Source: Vibrio brasiliensis LMG 20546
GTDB taxonomy: Bacteria; Pseudomonadota; Gammaproteobacteria; Enterobacterales; Vibrionaceae
Length of the DNA stretch: 64,000 nucleotides
Reading direction: 5' to 3'
NCBI RefSeq assembly: GCF_000189255.1
Contig: NZ_AEVS01000035.1
Location: 62,001-126,000, forward strand
Of this stretch, positions 36,859 through 45,023 are shown one piece after another. Position 1 is the first letter of the stretch. The number at the start of each line of letters is the position of its first letter. The position numbers and the translations under genes are program-made. The notes under the pieces are model-generated. The model had not been told where the DNA came from and did no database searches. It was given only the letters and a program-made list of their open reading frames with translations.

Positions 36859-38382
36859 TTAGCCAGCGTCCTGACAACCATTATAGCAACTTGGTTTACG
36901 CGGACACACTGCACCACGAGAACAAATCACTCGCGCATCTGACTCAATACCACGCTCGATCCAGTTGATATTAAGAATCTTAGCAATTGTAGTGAACTCT
37001 TTTTGCATGTAGCGAGGAATTGCAGCACTTCCTCCATTGCTGACACACAATGATTTAAGCTCCTCAGCAATTTCTAGCGAATTTCCGCCCTGTGCATCAA
37101 TGGCTGGATTCAAATCAATCCCAGCACATAGTACCCGGTTGTTACCCGCGGGGTCTGTCATATTGACCGACTCACAACAGTAGATTCGAGGCTCATCACC
37201 GACATTGAGTATTGAAATTTGAGCTGAGCTCCCTTGCTGTGGCTCAGAAAGCTTACGGAATACCGCCCAGTGCTGACAAGGGTCATTAACTTTACGCATA
37301 TTACCCCAAGGCAGAGGGATACCATTACCACGGTAAACCGCTTTGAGTTTGTTTTGACCATAAGCATCAAAGTAATGCCAGTGTGGGTAAGGGGATACGA
37401 CCGTCATTCGACGCATAGCCACAGATGGAGATACGCCCGCTTTCAAGTGCACATCAATTTCATATCCACTACGGTCGAGTAACTGTCTGAATGGGACTTT
37501 AGGGCAGAGTAGCGCTCCGGCAAAGAAGCTCGACTCGAAGTCTCGCCATGCCTGAAGAATATCTTGTGAGTTAAGCTCTGAAGTTGGCGTAGACAGGCTG
37601 TTTTCTTCCCAACTGTTGGCATGACCAACAGAGAGCACACTTTTTAGTCCTTCTTTACTGTGCAGAACACAATGACCGATGTAGACAGCCAAATCGTATT
37701 TAAGGCGAGTTGGGTAGTGTTTAAGGATCTCATTAAGAAAAATGGTACCCGGCGGTTCAAAAAACGATGTCACTACCTGTTTTGCACTCACACCCAGCTC
37801 ATCGACAACATCTTTTGGTGGCCTTGAGATCCAGCGAATGGTTAAGCCAAGGCTACGAGCAATATCCATCAAATCTTCAGCAGAGAGGTTAAGTCGCTTT
37901 AAGCCAACTTCTTCAGCTGCACGTTCCAAATCAGGGAAGTGGTTTTGATTGCTTTCCTGATGTGCACGAATAAGTAGATGGGCGAACTGGCGGCCAGTAA
38001 TACCAGTTTGAGAAAGCATCTCGGGAATCGCGATCTGTAAAATATCATTCGAGAACAAAAAGCTCGGTTCCAGTGCCATTCCACTGATCCCGCCGCGATT
38101 GCCTTTATCCGGTGTGATGTCTGCCTGTTCAGGTTCATCGTCAAGAAACCAGGCGGGATCTTTTTGAAAAACTTCAGCGATCACTTCCAACATATCGATG
38201 CTAGGAACCCGTTTTCCGCGCTCAATCATCGATAAGTAAGAAACCGAAGGTGCGTACTCAGGGTTGACTCTTATACAACGCGCAGAGAGATCTTCCATCG
38301 TTAAGTGGTTGCGTTTCCTAAGATTTCTTATCTTAGTACCTAAAAAATGAGACTGACGAATTAAGCTTTTTGACACTGGCAT
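36859..38382 (-). CDS. XRE-family regulator with DUF3612 (RamB/ScfR-like)
   Basis: This 507-residue transcription factor has an N-terminal XRE helix-turn-helix (about residues 10-75; LGTKIRNLRKRNHLTMEDLS and APSVSYLSMIERGKRVPSIDMLEVIAEVF). A long middle region is IrrE/ImmA-related in layout but lacks a clear HExxH. The C-terminus is Cys-rich (VICSRGAVCPRKPSCYNGC), as in regulators of the RamB/ScfR group that respond to acyl-CoA or acetate status. It is divergent from a malate-synthase-domain-like gene, with several TGTRAAATT repeats between them. Assignment to DUF3612 is from recall. Role in short-chain acyl or glyoxylate metabolism is inferred from family and neighbour. Confidence 0.85.
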   Translation of the reverse strand: MPVSKSLIRQSHFLGTKIRNLRKRNHLTMEDLSARCIRVNPEYAPSVSYLSMIERGKRVPSIDMLEVIAEVFQKDPAWFLDDEPEQADITPDKGNRGGISGMALEPSFLFSNDILQIAIPEMLSQTGITGRQFAHLLIRAHQESNQNHFPDLERAAEEVGLKRLNLSAEDLMDIARSLGLTIRWISRPPKDVVDELGVSAKQVVTSFFEPPGTIFLNEILKHYPTRLKYDLAVYIGHCVLHSKEGLKSVLSVGHANSWEENSLSTPTSELNSQDILQAWRDFESSFFAGALLCPKVPFRQLLDRSGYEIDVHLKAGVSPSVAMRRMTVVSPYPHWHYFDAYGQNKLKAVYRGNGIPLPWGNMRKVNDPCQHWAVFRKLSEPQQGSSAQISILNVGDEPRIYCCESVNMTDPAGNNRVLCAGIDLNPAIDAQGGNSLEIAEELKSLCVSNGGSAAIPRYMQKEFTTIAKILNINWIERGIESDARVICSRGAVCPRKPSCYNGCQDAG

Positions 38383-38384
38383 TT

Positions 38385-38528
38385 TGTAAAATTCACACTG
38401 TAAAATTTTTGTTGTGAAATTGTAGTCAAAAAATCACTAGTATAGAAAGTAAGCAAAGTCACAAATTCACACAGCAACGGAATGGGAATTTGAAATATTT
38501 GCTCAAGGACAAATAAGTTGTGAAATAT
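38385..38528. promoter_or_regulatory. Repeated TGTRAAATT operator-like motifs in a divergent promoter region
   Basis: TGTAAAATT occurs at 38385-38393 and 38399-38407, TGTGAAATT at 38413-38421, the reverse form AATTCACA at 38390-38397 and 38464-38471, and TTGTGAAATAT at 38518-38528. The cluster fills the 162-bp gap between the XRE gene and the malate-synthase-domain-like gene. It is a plausible binding array for the XRE protein. Confidence 0.55.
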
Positions 38529-38544
38529 CCGCGAGGGAAACACT

Positions 38545-39120
38545 ATGAACATGCTGACAATCGATAAGACTGAAATCCAAGATCAAAACATGCCATTTAT
38601 CGCTGAAGCTGTCTTCGCGGTAGAGACGATAAACGCTAATCAAGCGATGGAAAAACAACAGAACGCTAAGCAACTGCTAGACCGTCTGTTCCCACTAGAG
38701 AATGGTTCACATAAAGAAGTAACAGCTTACGTAATTGATTACCGTCACGTTATGGCTTACTTCAAAGATGGTAGCCACAGTGGTCTGAAGCATTCAAAAC
38801 ACTTTGTTGCTTACACGGGTGAAAAGGAAGACCCAGCGTCAATTCTGTTCCGTGACGGTACAGGTAGCCACGTAGAGGTAACATTCGGCAACCATAAAGG
38901 TACTGGCTGCGTTGAGCTAATCGATATTGAAGATATCCAGCTTGAAACATGCACTATGTTCCCAACTGAAATGACAGAAATCGCGGCGATGCGTCACTGG
39001 ATCAGCCTGGTTAAAGGTGATGAAAAAGGCAAGCCAAGAGCGTGTACGGAAGAGAAAGAGTACACAGCGAAAAATGGTGACGATTACCAACTAGAACGCT
39101 GCTACACAATGAGCAAATAG
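38545..39120 (+). CDS. Stand-alone protein resembling the inserted alpha/beta domain of malate synthase G
   Basis: This 191-residue cytoplasmic protein has no signal or membrane segment. LLDRLFPLENGSHKEV (44-59), KHFVAYTGEKEDPASILFR (85-103), HVEV (109-112) and KEYTAKNGDDYQL (171-183) line up in order with a segment of malate synthase G (E. coli GlcB, roughly residues 165-310 from memory: FLDESLPLENGSYQDV, QFVGYRG, CILLKNNGLHIEL, RHYTAADGSEISL). That segment is the non-catalytic insert. The TIM barrel and its catalytic Arg/Asp are absent, so it should not make malate. Codons are those of well-expressed genes, and GAGG gives a good ribosome binding site. It is divergent from the XRE regulator and followed by a perfect terminator. 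A regulatory or binding role is only inference. Automatic annotation may call it malate synthase. Confidence 0.72.
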   Translation: MNMLTIDKTEIQDQNMPFIAEAVFAVETINANQAMEKQQNAKQLLDRLFPLENGSHKEVTAYVIDYRHVMAYFKDGSHSGLKHSKHFVAYTGEKEDPASILFRDGTGSHVEVTFGNHKGTGCVELIDIEDIQLETCTMFPTEMTEIAAMRHWISLVKGDEKGKPRACTEEKEYTAKNGDDYQLERCYTMSK

Positions 39121-39138
39121 TCGCTAACGAGCACAACT

Positions 39139-39168
39139 AAAAAAGGATACCTCGCGGTATCCTTTTTT
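39139..39168. terminator. Bidirectional terminator
   Basis: A perfect 13-bp stem (AAAAAAGGATACC and its complement) with a TCGC loop has T runs on both strands. It serves the malate-synthase-domain-like gene and the convergent MaoC gene. Confidence 0.94.
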
Positions 39169-39187
39169 GTATAAGCTGAAACTTTGC

Positions 39188-39892
39188 TTAGAAGTGAAGT
39201 TGAATTACTGATGTAACAACAGCACCCGGGCGGCGTACACCTTCAATTTCTACCTTGATTTCACGCTCAATTTCTAACCCTTTGCGGATTGGCGTGACTT
39301 TCGAAAGAGTACTTACCGCACGCACGCGATTGTCTGATTTCACAGGGTAAGGGAAACGAACCTGATTAAGACCAATGTTGACAACCATCTTAGCTGTCGG
39401 AAACAAGTTGTTGTCTGGGTCAACACTGTCAGTCAGTTTTGGCAGCAGTGCCAAAGTAAGGAAACCGTGTGCAATCGTTGTTTTAAATGGTGATTCAGTC
39501 GCCGCGCGCTCTGGATCTGTATGGATCCACTGCATATCTTCAGTCACCTGACCAAACTGGTTGATGCGTTCTTGCGAGATATCTAGCCAATCACCAGTAT
39601 GAATGACTTCACCAATCTTAGACTGCAACTCAACAAACACTTTTTGTGCCTCTGGTTTCATCTCGATAGGTTGCGGCTGCTGAGGCTTTGGCGTCTCAAT
39701 CGGAGTCTGTAACTCGTCATTCACTGCAGGGATATGAAAATCACGCAGACGTGTAAACAGGTGGCGGTTATGAGCCTTGTTAACAATTTCACCCCAGTAT
39801 TCGCGCACAGTTGGAGCCATCCACTGCATAAACTCAGAATGCTGTTTAGAATTTGATTCACCACGATGTTTAAATAAGTCAGCGACTTTCAT
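39188..39892 (-). CDS. MaoC-family (R)-hydratase-like protein with N-terminal extension
   Basis: This predicted hot-dog fold enoyl-CoA hydratase has 234 residues. The hydratase-2 signature lies in FGQVTEDMQWIHTDPERA with the D119-x4-H124 dyad, followed by ESPFKTTIAHGFLTLAL. The first ~80 residues are an extra helical, then Pro/Gln-rich segment (PKPQQPQPIEMKPEAQ), not part of the fold; phasin-like or docking roles are possible but unproven. PhaJ-type members supply (R)-3-hydroxyacyl-CoA for fatty-acid or PHA metabolism. The ATG is at 39890-39892. It is monocistronic. Confidence 0.87.
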   Translation of the reverse strand: MKVADLFKHRGESNSKQHSEFMQWMAPTVREYWGEIVNKAHNRHLFTRLRDFHIPAVNDELQTPIETPKPQQPQPIEMKPEAQKVFVELQSKIGEVIHTGDWLDISQERINQFGQVTEDMQWIHTDPERAATESPFKTTIAHGFLTLALLPKLTDSVDPDNNLFPTAKMVVNIGLNQVRFPYPVKSDNRVRAVSTLSKVTPIRKGLEIEREIKVEIEGVRRPGAVVTSVIQLHF

Positions 39893-40210
39893 GAAAACCT
39901 CAGAAATAGATCACGTTACTCGGTTAATTCCGTAATTTTGAAACAGTTCACACTATTGTGCAATTACTTTCGGGCGTACACTTGTTGTCTAGAAAGTGTC
40001 TTTTTTACTTTTAAAACAGGTGTTTATAAATAAAACACTATTTTATTGTAATGTCTGTAATAGAGTATTTACACCAAGGGTTTTGACTTCTAGAGCTATA
40101 AAACGCGCCCTAGTGGCGTGAAAACTGTTTAGTTTCTCAGCACTTAAAACATAGAAGGCGAATTAGTGCTTTACAAGTGGCAGGGCAATACCTAATATAC
40201 GCCACGCAAC
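39893..40210. other. Intergenic region upstream of tRNA-Ser
   Basis: This gap holds the MaoC promoter region (minus strand) and the tRNA promoter region. A TATAAA followed by the GC-rich stretch CGCGCCC (40097-40110) looks like a stable-RNA -10 with discriminator, but no well-spaced -35 was found. Nothing else is recognised. Confidence 0.45.
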
Positions 40211-40301
40211 GGAGAGATGGCTGAGTGGTTGAAAGCACCGGTCTTGAAAACCGGCATACGTTAATAGCGTATCTAGGGTTCAAATCCCTATCTCTCCGCC
40301 A
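40211..40301 (+). tRNA. tRNA-Ser (anticodon UGA)
   Basis: This is a complete 91-nt class II tRNA with encoded CCA. The acceptor stem GGAGAGA pairs with TCTCTCC (40291-40297). The anticodon stem CCGGT/ACCGG encloses loop CTTGAAA with anticodon TGA at 40245-40247. There is a long variable arm (around CATACGTTAATAGCGTAT) and T-loop GGGTTCAAATCCC. It reads UCA and related serine codons. Confidence 0.97.
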
Positions 40302-40307
40302 CATTTA

Positions 40308-40337
40308 GAAAGCCCGCTGAGAAATCAGCGGGCTTTC
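40308..40337 (+). terminator. Hairpin terminator after tRNA-Ser
   Basis: A perfect 13-bp stem (GAAAGCCCGCTGA and its complement) with a GAAA loop starts 7 bp after the tRNA. The T run is short. A similar hairpin sequence recurs at 41811-41839 on the far side of the transposase segment. Confidence 0.75.
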
Positions 40338-40382
40338 GTCGTTCTGAATGCTCGCAACTACATCGTGCGCCTCTTTTTTAAG

Positions 40383-40416
40383 GCGTATGTCCTCTCATTC
40401 TTAGAATGTGTGTCCT
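40383..40416. repeat. GYGTATGTCC/GTGTGTCC motifs, left of the transposase gene
   Basis: GCGTATGTCCTC at 40383 and ATGTGTGTCCTG at 40406 are spaced about 22 bp apart. They match four copies on the other side of the transposase gene (41732-41804). Confidence 0.7.
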
Positions 40417-40648
40417 GCCATCTTCTTTTAAAAGTTTTAAAAGGACAGTCGCAATAATACATACCGTTGACAAGGGAAGTTGAGCTCACAGTAGCTCTAT
40501 TAATCTCATTTAGTGATTGATTCAGTTTTTCTGAGCAGTGTTTGTAGGGTTTATGGTCTTGGATATGAAAGCCAAAGAATAGATGTAACCAAGCGAATGC
40601 TCGGTCTAGTGAGAATGTATTCGAACCTGGTTGATTTGTGTTTGTGGA

Positions 40649-41611
40649 TTAGCTATCTAATCGGAATAGATTGATTCGCCTCCGGTTCAATGCGAATTTG
40701 GCATGTATGGCACTTGCAGAACAACCAACAGCTGTGCTGCGTTTACGTTCTAACGTTGTACATACCTCAAGCCATTTCAATTGATTTATCTTTAGTCTTT
40801 GTAATATTGGCGGCACATTTACACTCAAGTTGGCTTTGTTTTCTCGGTATTGGCGAGCACTCCAGTCGACAAGTTCGATGTAATCCATCAGTCGGAAAGG
40901 AATACCATCAAGATATTTGTTGGTAGCGGTACCTATAAACGGATGAAGGCAAGGAGCAGTTTCTTGGTGTTTATCTAAAGCATCCAGCCTTGCTTGGATA
41001 GAGGTATAATCTGAAGCTTCCGGAGTTTTTGCTATGCCTGCCCTTAAGGGGTTTAAGTCAACATACGCCATGGCGGCAATAAGTGCTTGTTCATCAAGCA
41101 GTGCCTGACTTTTATAGCGACTCTCCCAAAAGTGCCCTTTGCATTCGTCTTCTTTGTTAGCCTGGCATGCAATGTCAAAATTGAGCTCTTTCATAAACCA
41201 GCTCAGGCTCCACAGTCTTTCTCGCCACGACTCTACGATTGCCATGCATGCTTCAATTTCTGGATTAGAGGTGAGTTGTCCGTCTAACCATCGAGTCACG
41301 AGATTCGGAAGTTTGTGCGCTAGCTGCCAGCGCTCAATAACCTCTCTGGCAGATAACTTTTGCGCTTTGTCTCGATTGATATGCAGAACTAGATGATAAT
41401 GGTTATTCATAATGGCGTAGGCGCAGATGTCGATGCAATACACATGTGTTAGTGCCAGCATTTTGCGTTTGATCCAGACTCGACGATGCTCATAGCTTTT
41501 TTGTGTCAGGGGATCTACGCCACATAAGAGACTGCGTCTAACACAGCGGGACACGCAGTGGTAATAAGGAGTGGCGTCGACACATATTTGGTGCCTTCTT
41601 GCGGTTGTCAT
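40649..41611 (-). CDS. REP-associated tyrosine transposase (RAYT, Y1_Tnp/IS200-like)
   Basis: This single-strand DNA transposase of the HUH/Y1 superfamily has 320 residues. The N-terminal substrate region YYHCVSRCVRRSLLCG, the metal-binding HUH pair H71/H73 in NNHYHLVLHI, the family block GHFWESRYKSQALLDE and the catalytic-Tyr region AYVDLNPLRAG (Y183) are intact. The protein looks full length. No terminal inverted repeats are present, as expected for the family. Short repeats with GTGTGTCC flank the gene on both sides, and the segment lies directly after tRNA-Ser. The frame stays open for 95 codons after the TAA stop. RAYTs are usually domesticated and act on short flanking repeats. Confidence 0.9.
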   Translation of the reverse strand: MTTARRHQICVDATPYYHCVSRCVRRSLLCGVDPLTQKSYEHRRVWIKRKMLALTHVYCIDICAYAIMNNHYHLVLHINRDKAQKLSAREVIERWQLAHKLPNLVTRWLDGQLTSNPEIEACMAIVESWRERLWSLSWFMKELNFDIACQANKEDECKGHFWESRYKSQALLDEQALIAAMAYVDLNPLRAGIAKTPEASDYTSIQARLDALDKHQETAPCLHPFIGTATNKYLDGIPFRLMDYIELVDWSARQYRENKANLSVNVPPILQRLKINQLKWLEVCTTLERKRSTAVGCSASAIHAKFALNRRRINLFRLDS

Positions 41612-41731
41612 TTTTTGTCTCTGGTAGTCAACAATCTCTTGAGCGTAAGAAAGTCACCAATCGGCAGCAAGCCTTTATAATCGAACCTCTGGCATAGGCA
41701 TCAACAACTCATCCTATTTTCACTCTTTATG

Positions 41732-41804
41732 GTGTATGTCCTCTTAACTAATGGTGTGTGTCCCCTTAACTAAAGGCGTGTGTCCCTACTAAAAGCGTGT
41801 GTCC
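41732..41804. repeat. Phased GYGTGTGTCC tandem repeats, right of the transposase gene
   Basis: Four units start at 41732, 41754, 41776 and 41795 (GTGTATGTCC, GTGTGTGTCC, GCGTGTGTCC, GCGTGTGTCC), spaced 22, 22 and 19 bp, with linkers such as CTTAACTAA. They lie upstream of the transposase start, next to its presumed promoter. Confidence 0.85.
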
Positions 41805-41810
41805 CAATAA

Positions 41811-41839
41811 AGAAAGCCCGCTAAGAATGAGGCGGGCTT
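41811..41839. repeat. Second copy of the tRNA-Ser terminator-like hairpin
   Basis: AGAAAGCCCGCTAAGAA and GCGGGCTT repeat the sequence at 40307-40335 (AGAAAGCCCGCTGAGAA...). As a hairpin the stem is AAGCCCGC/GCGGGCTT. The two copies bracket the transposase segment as imperfect direct repeats. Confidence 0.75.
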
Positions 41840-41888
41840 GGTTCGGCTTGCAGCTAAGTTATGTGAGTTAAAGCGATAGTTTTCAGCC

Positions 41889-42398
41889 TTAACCGTCATT
41901 CATGTTGGTGGGCTCTACTTTTAGGCTAGAGCTCCACAGATATTGCTCCGTGTCGTTGGCATCACGGTCGTAGATTTTAACTGCCCAGTATTGTCCTGCT
42001 TCTGCCAATAGTGCCCAGGTTACGGTCCAACCGTCTTGATCGAACATGATAGAGAGATACCCATCTTGAGTTAGACTCCAGGAAATAGCTTCATTGCCCT
42101 TACTACCGACGAACATTCCGCTACCATCTGGATTAAAGGTATAGACCCGTGTTTTGCCTTTTTTGTTGGTACGGGTAACTGTCATGCCTTCAACCATGTC
42201 TTCGGTGAAAATCTCAAATCCACCACAGTCCATAATTGACTGTTTGTAAGCGTCCCAGCTACTTGATTTATCATCTGCGTCGTCGCCGGCTCTACAAACG
42301 TTTTTCACCAGAGCTGACTCTTCTGAAGTCATTGAGGTAGACTGACATCCAGCAAGCGCTAGTGCCCCAACTAACGTTAATCCAATATAATGTTTCAT
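41889..42398 (-). CDS. Predicted lipoprotein of unknown function
   Basis: This 169-residue protein starts at the ATG at 42396-42398, supported by AAGGA 7 bp upstream; the longer GTG frame at 42413 includes that ribosome binding site. It has a lipoprotein signal with lipobox LALAGC (C18), so it is lipidated and probably in the outer membrane (Gln at +2). The mature part has an N-terminal Ser/Asp-rich segment and a C-terminal beta-rich domain with Trp and Tyr (GQYWAVKIYDRD). I recognise no family. Confidence 0.8.
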   Translation of the reverse strand: MKHYIGLTLVGALALAGCQSTSMTSEESALVKNVCRAGDDADDKSSSWDAYKQSIMDCGGFEIFTEDMVEGMTVTRTNKKGKTRVYTFNPDGSGMFVGSKGNEAISWSLTQDGYLSIMFDQDGWTVTWALLAEAGQYWAVKIYDRDANDTEQYLWSSSLKVEPTNMNDG

Positions 42399-42528
42399 AG
42401 TTTTCCTTATCACGTTTGTTCATAATTGAAACTAGCACTGATATCAGAATGTGCAAATATGATTGGATTTCATATTATTCACGGGGCTTATTTTTGATAT
42501 TTCTCGACATCGGCGACAAGGGAATGTG

Positions 42529-43410
42529 ATGAAAGTATTAGTTACAGGTTCAGCAGGCAGAGTGGGCCGTGCGATTTACGTGAAATTAATGAGAACTCAC
42601 GATGTTGTGGGGATCGACAAAATCCCTTGCTCTACCGCTGATTATATTGGTGACATTCGCGACAGTGAAATGGTTAAGCAAGCTCTAGCGGGAGTCGATG
42701 TTATTGTTCATACCGCCGCTTTACATGCGCCGCATGTTGGCTTGTTGACAGACGATGAGTTTCAGTCGATTAATGTTGATGCCACAGAGCAACTCGCTCT
42801 AGAAGGCATCAAAGCCGGAGTCGAGCAGTTCGTTTTCACCAGTACCACGGCTTTGTATGGTCATGCATCTACGCCAGATGGAATTGCGGGTTGGATAGAT
42901 GAACGAGTCGCACCTTTGCCTAAGTCGGTTTACCACCGAAGCAAGATCGCCGCTGAGGCGAAACTAAAAGAGATTTCACATCTGTTCGGCCTTCCGGTGA
43001 CCGTGTTGCAAATGTCGCGCTGTTTTCCTGAATCGGCAGACTTAATGGCGCTTTATCGTCTGACAAGAGGTATCGATGCGCGAGATGTAGCGACGGCCCA
43101 TTTGCAAGCAATAGAAAAGCGTTTAACCGGTTTCAATCGTTTTATTGTTTCCGGGGCCACGCCGTTTAGTCGTAGTGATTGTGAACTTCTCTATAGCGAT
43201 GCCAGCAGTGTCATTAGACAAGTTTGTCCCGAGGTTGCAGAAGTATTTGAACGGTGTGGTTGGGTGTTGCCGTCCAGGCTTGATAGGATATATGACTCAT
43301 CGGCTGCTCAGAAGCTGTTGGATTGGGCTCCTGCCTATGGCTTTCAGGCAGTGTTAGAAATGCTGGATAATGAAACAGCGGAAGTCCTTCCTGTCTTGAA
43401 GCGCGGTTAA
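42529..43410 (+). CDS. NAD(P)-dependent epimerase/dehydratase (extended SDR)
   Basis: This cytoplasmic Rossmann-fold enzyme acts probably on a nucleotide sugar or small hydroxy compound. From the ATG at 42529 it has 293 residues; AAGGGA lies 5-6 bp upstream, while the longer frame from 42463 has no support. The dinucleotide motif TGSAGRVG is at 7-14, the acidic residue after strand 2 in VVGIDKIP, VIVHTAALHAPH, the active-site Thr/Ser region FVFTSTTALYG and YHRSK give the SDR catalytic Y-x3-K. The usual length for extended SDRs is 300-350, so this is a little short. The substrate is unknown. Confidence 0.86.
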   Translation: MKVLVTGSAGRVGRAIYVKLMRTHDVVGIDKIPCSTADYIGDIRDSEMVKQALAGVDVIVHTAALHAPHVGLLTDDEFQSINVDATEQLALEGIKAGVEQFVFTSTTALYGHASTPDGIAGWIDERVAPLPKSVYHRSKIAAEAKLKEISHLFGLPVTVLQMSRCFPESADLMALYRLTRGIDARDVATAHLQAIEKRLTGFNRFIVSGATPFSRSDCELLYSDASSVIRQVCPEVAEVFERCGWVLPSRLDRIYDSSAAQKLLDWAPAYGFQAVLEMLDNETAEVLPVLKRG

Positions 43411-43450
43411 GTTGCTAATGGCGCCAGCACAGCGCCATGATAGATTAACG

Positions 43451-44791
43451 TTACATTTCTACCCTGTGAGCAGCATCTAGATAGCTGCGCATTTCTTGGT
43501 CTGGAACCATTCCTCCGCCTGTGGCCCAAACCAGATGAGTCGCATTATTCATTACTTTGTCGTCGAACTGCATTCGTTGGCGATATTCATGGTTGTTGGT
43601 CACTACCACTGGCCCCAGCATTCCAGCTAAAGCAGAAGGTTCCAGTTGAATATCTTCCAACTCGCTTAATTGGCCGAGTAACTGATACATACGTTGATCA
43701 GAGACGGTAAAGTAGCCGTCTAATAGCCGTTCCATTGCTCGCCCGACAAAACCCGATGCCCGACCAACCGCAAGGCCATCCGCGGCGGTAATATTGTCAA
43801 TACCGATATCCTGAACACAGATTTCATCGTGCAGACCAGTATGAACACCAAGCAGCATGCAAGGGGAGTGGGTGGGCTCGGCGAACAGGCAGTGGACATG
43901 ATCACCAAAGGCCATTTTCAGGCCGAAGGCAACACCACCAGGGCCACCACCGACACCACATGGTAAGTAGACAAACAGCGGGTGCTCTGCATCGACTAGG
44001 ATACCTTGTTGTGTGAATTGTTGTTTCAAGCGTTCCCCGGCAACCGAGTAGCCTAAGAACAGGGTTTGAGAGTTTTCATCATCGATGAAGAAACAGTTAG
44101 GATCGTTTTCTGCCTCTTTTCGCCCCTGAGCGACCGCCGCACCATAGTCCTGTTCATACTCGACGACAGTTACACCATGAGAGCGAAGCTTGGCTTTCTT
44201 CCATTCTCTCGCATCAGCCGACATATGAACTGATACCGAGAAACCCAACTTGGCGCTAATGATGCCAATAGACATCCCCAGATTACCTGTTGAACCAACC
44301 GCAATACTGTATTGTTGAAAGAAATGGCGAAACTTTTCGCTAAACAACTGACTGTAATCGTCAGATTCGCTTAGCAGTCCAGCCTCAATCGCTAGCTTCT
44401 CTGCATGTGTCAGTACTTCATAAATACCACCCCGAGCTTTAATTGAACCAGAGATCGGTAAGTGACTGTCCTTTTTAATAAGAAGGCGTCCTGCTATTTG
44501 AGTATGGTACTGGCGCTCAAGTTGAGTCTGCATGTTGGCGATGGTGACTACGTCAGATTCAATGATTCCTCCTGTTGGCGCAGTTTCTGGAAACGCTTTA
44601 GCAAGATAAGGAGCGAACCGAGTGAGCCTGTCACTGGCGTCTTGAATATTAGCGGCAGCGAGTCCAACGTAAGGCAAGCCTTGCTCAAGAGTTGTGATAG
44701 CAGGGTTAAACCAAGCTACCTCTTTAAGTTCGATAAGCTCTTTGACTAAAGGATATTGCTCAATAAGCAGTTCAGTGTGAGTTGTCATCAT
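43451..44791 (-). CDS. dsdA: D-serine ammonia-lyase (dehydratase)
   Basis: This PLP enzyme converts D-serine to pyruvate and ammonia, detoxifying D-serine and allowing growth on it. The 446 residues match the family. PLP lysine K118 lies in [11 protein letters not shown]; the phosphate-binding Gly loop is [13 protein letters not shown] (around 205-217), and the C-terminal block [13 protein letters not shown] is typical of DsdA. Two adjacent ATGs are possible starts, with AAGGG just upstream. It is divergent from the LysR gene dsdC. The transporter gene dsdX, which lies between them in E. coli, is absent. Confidence 0.94.
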   Translation of the reverse strand: MMTTHTELLIEQYPLVKELIELKEVAWFNPAITTLEQGLPYVGLAAANIQDASDRLTRFAPYLAKAFPETAPTGGIIESDVVTIANMQTQLERQYHTQIAGRLLIKKDSHLPISGSIKARGGIYEVLTHAEKLAIEAGLLSESDDYSQLFSEKFRHFFQQYSIAVGSTGNLGMSIGIISAKLGFSVSVHMSADAREWKKAKLRSHGVTVVEYEQDYGAAVAQGRKEAENDPNCFFIDDENSQTLFLGYSVAGERLKQQFTQQGILVDAEHPLFVYLPCGVGGGPGGVAFGLKMAFGDHVHCLFAEPTHSPCMLLGVHTGLHDEICVQDIGIDNITAADGLAVGRASGFVGRAMERLLDGYFTVSDQRMYQLLGQLSELEDIQLEPSALAGMLGPVVVTNNHEYRQRMQFDDKVMNNATHLVWATGGGMVPDQEMRSYLDAAHRVEM

Positions 44792-45023
44792 AAGCCCTTG
44801 TTGTAATTGTGTCGGACAGCGGTGTTATCAATGAGTACATTACACAGAACTGCTGCACATCTGACAAACGATCAATATTCATCTTTACATGAACCAGATT
44901 AAAACAAAGGTGTGATGTGATGGCGGTTTAATAGATTTTTCTTATCATGTTGTTATTTGTTTCATGTGAATGAATTAAAATAGTGCATCAAGGCAGATGT
45001 TTTAGATCAACAAGAGTTTCGAT

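Noticed and set aside
40649-41611. Complete IS200/IS605 element
   Set aside because: No TnpB and no defined left-end/right-end hairpins with cleavage sites; the protein is of the RAYT type.
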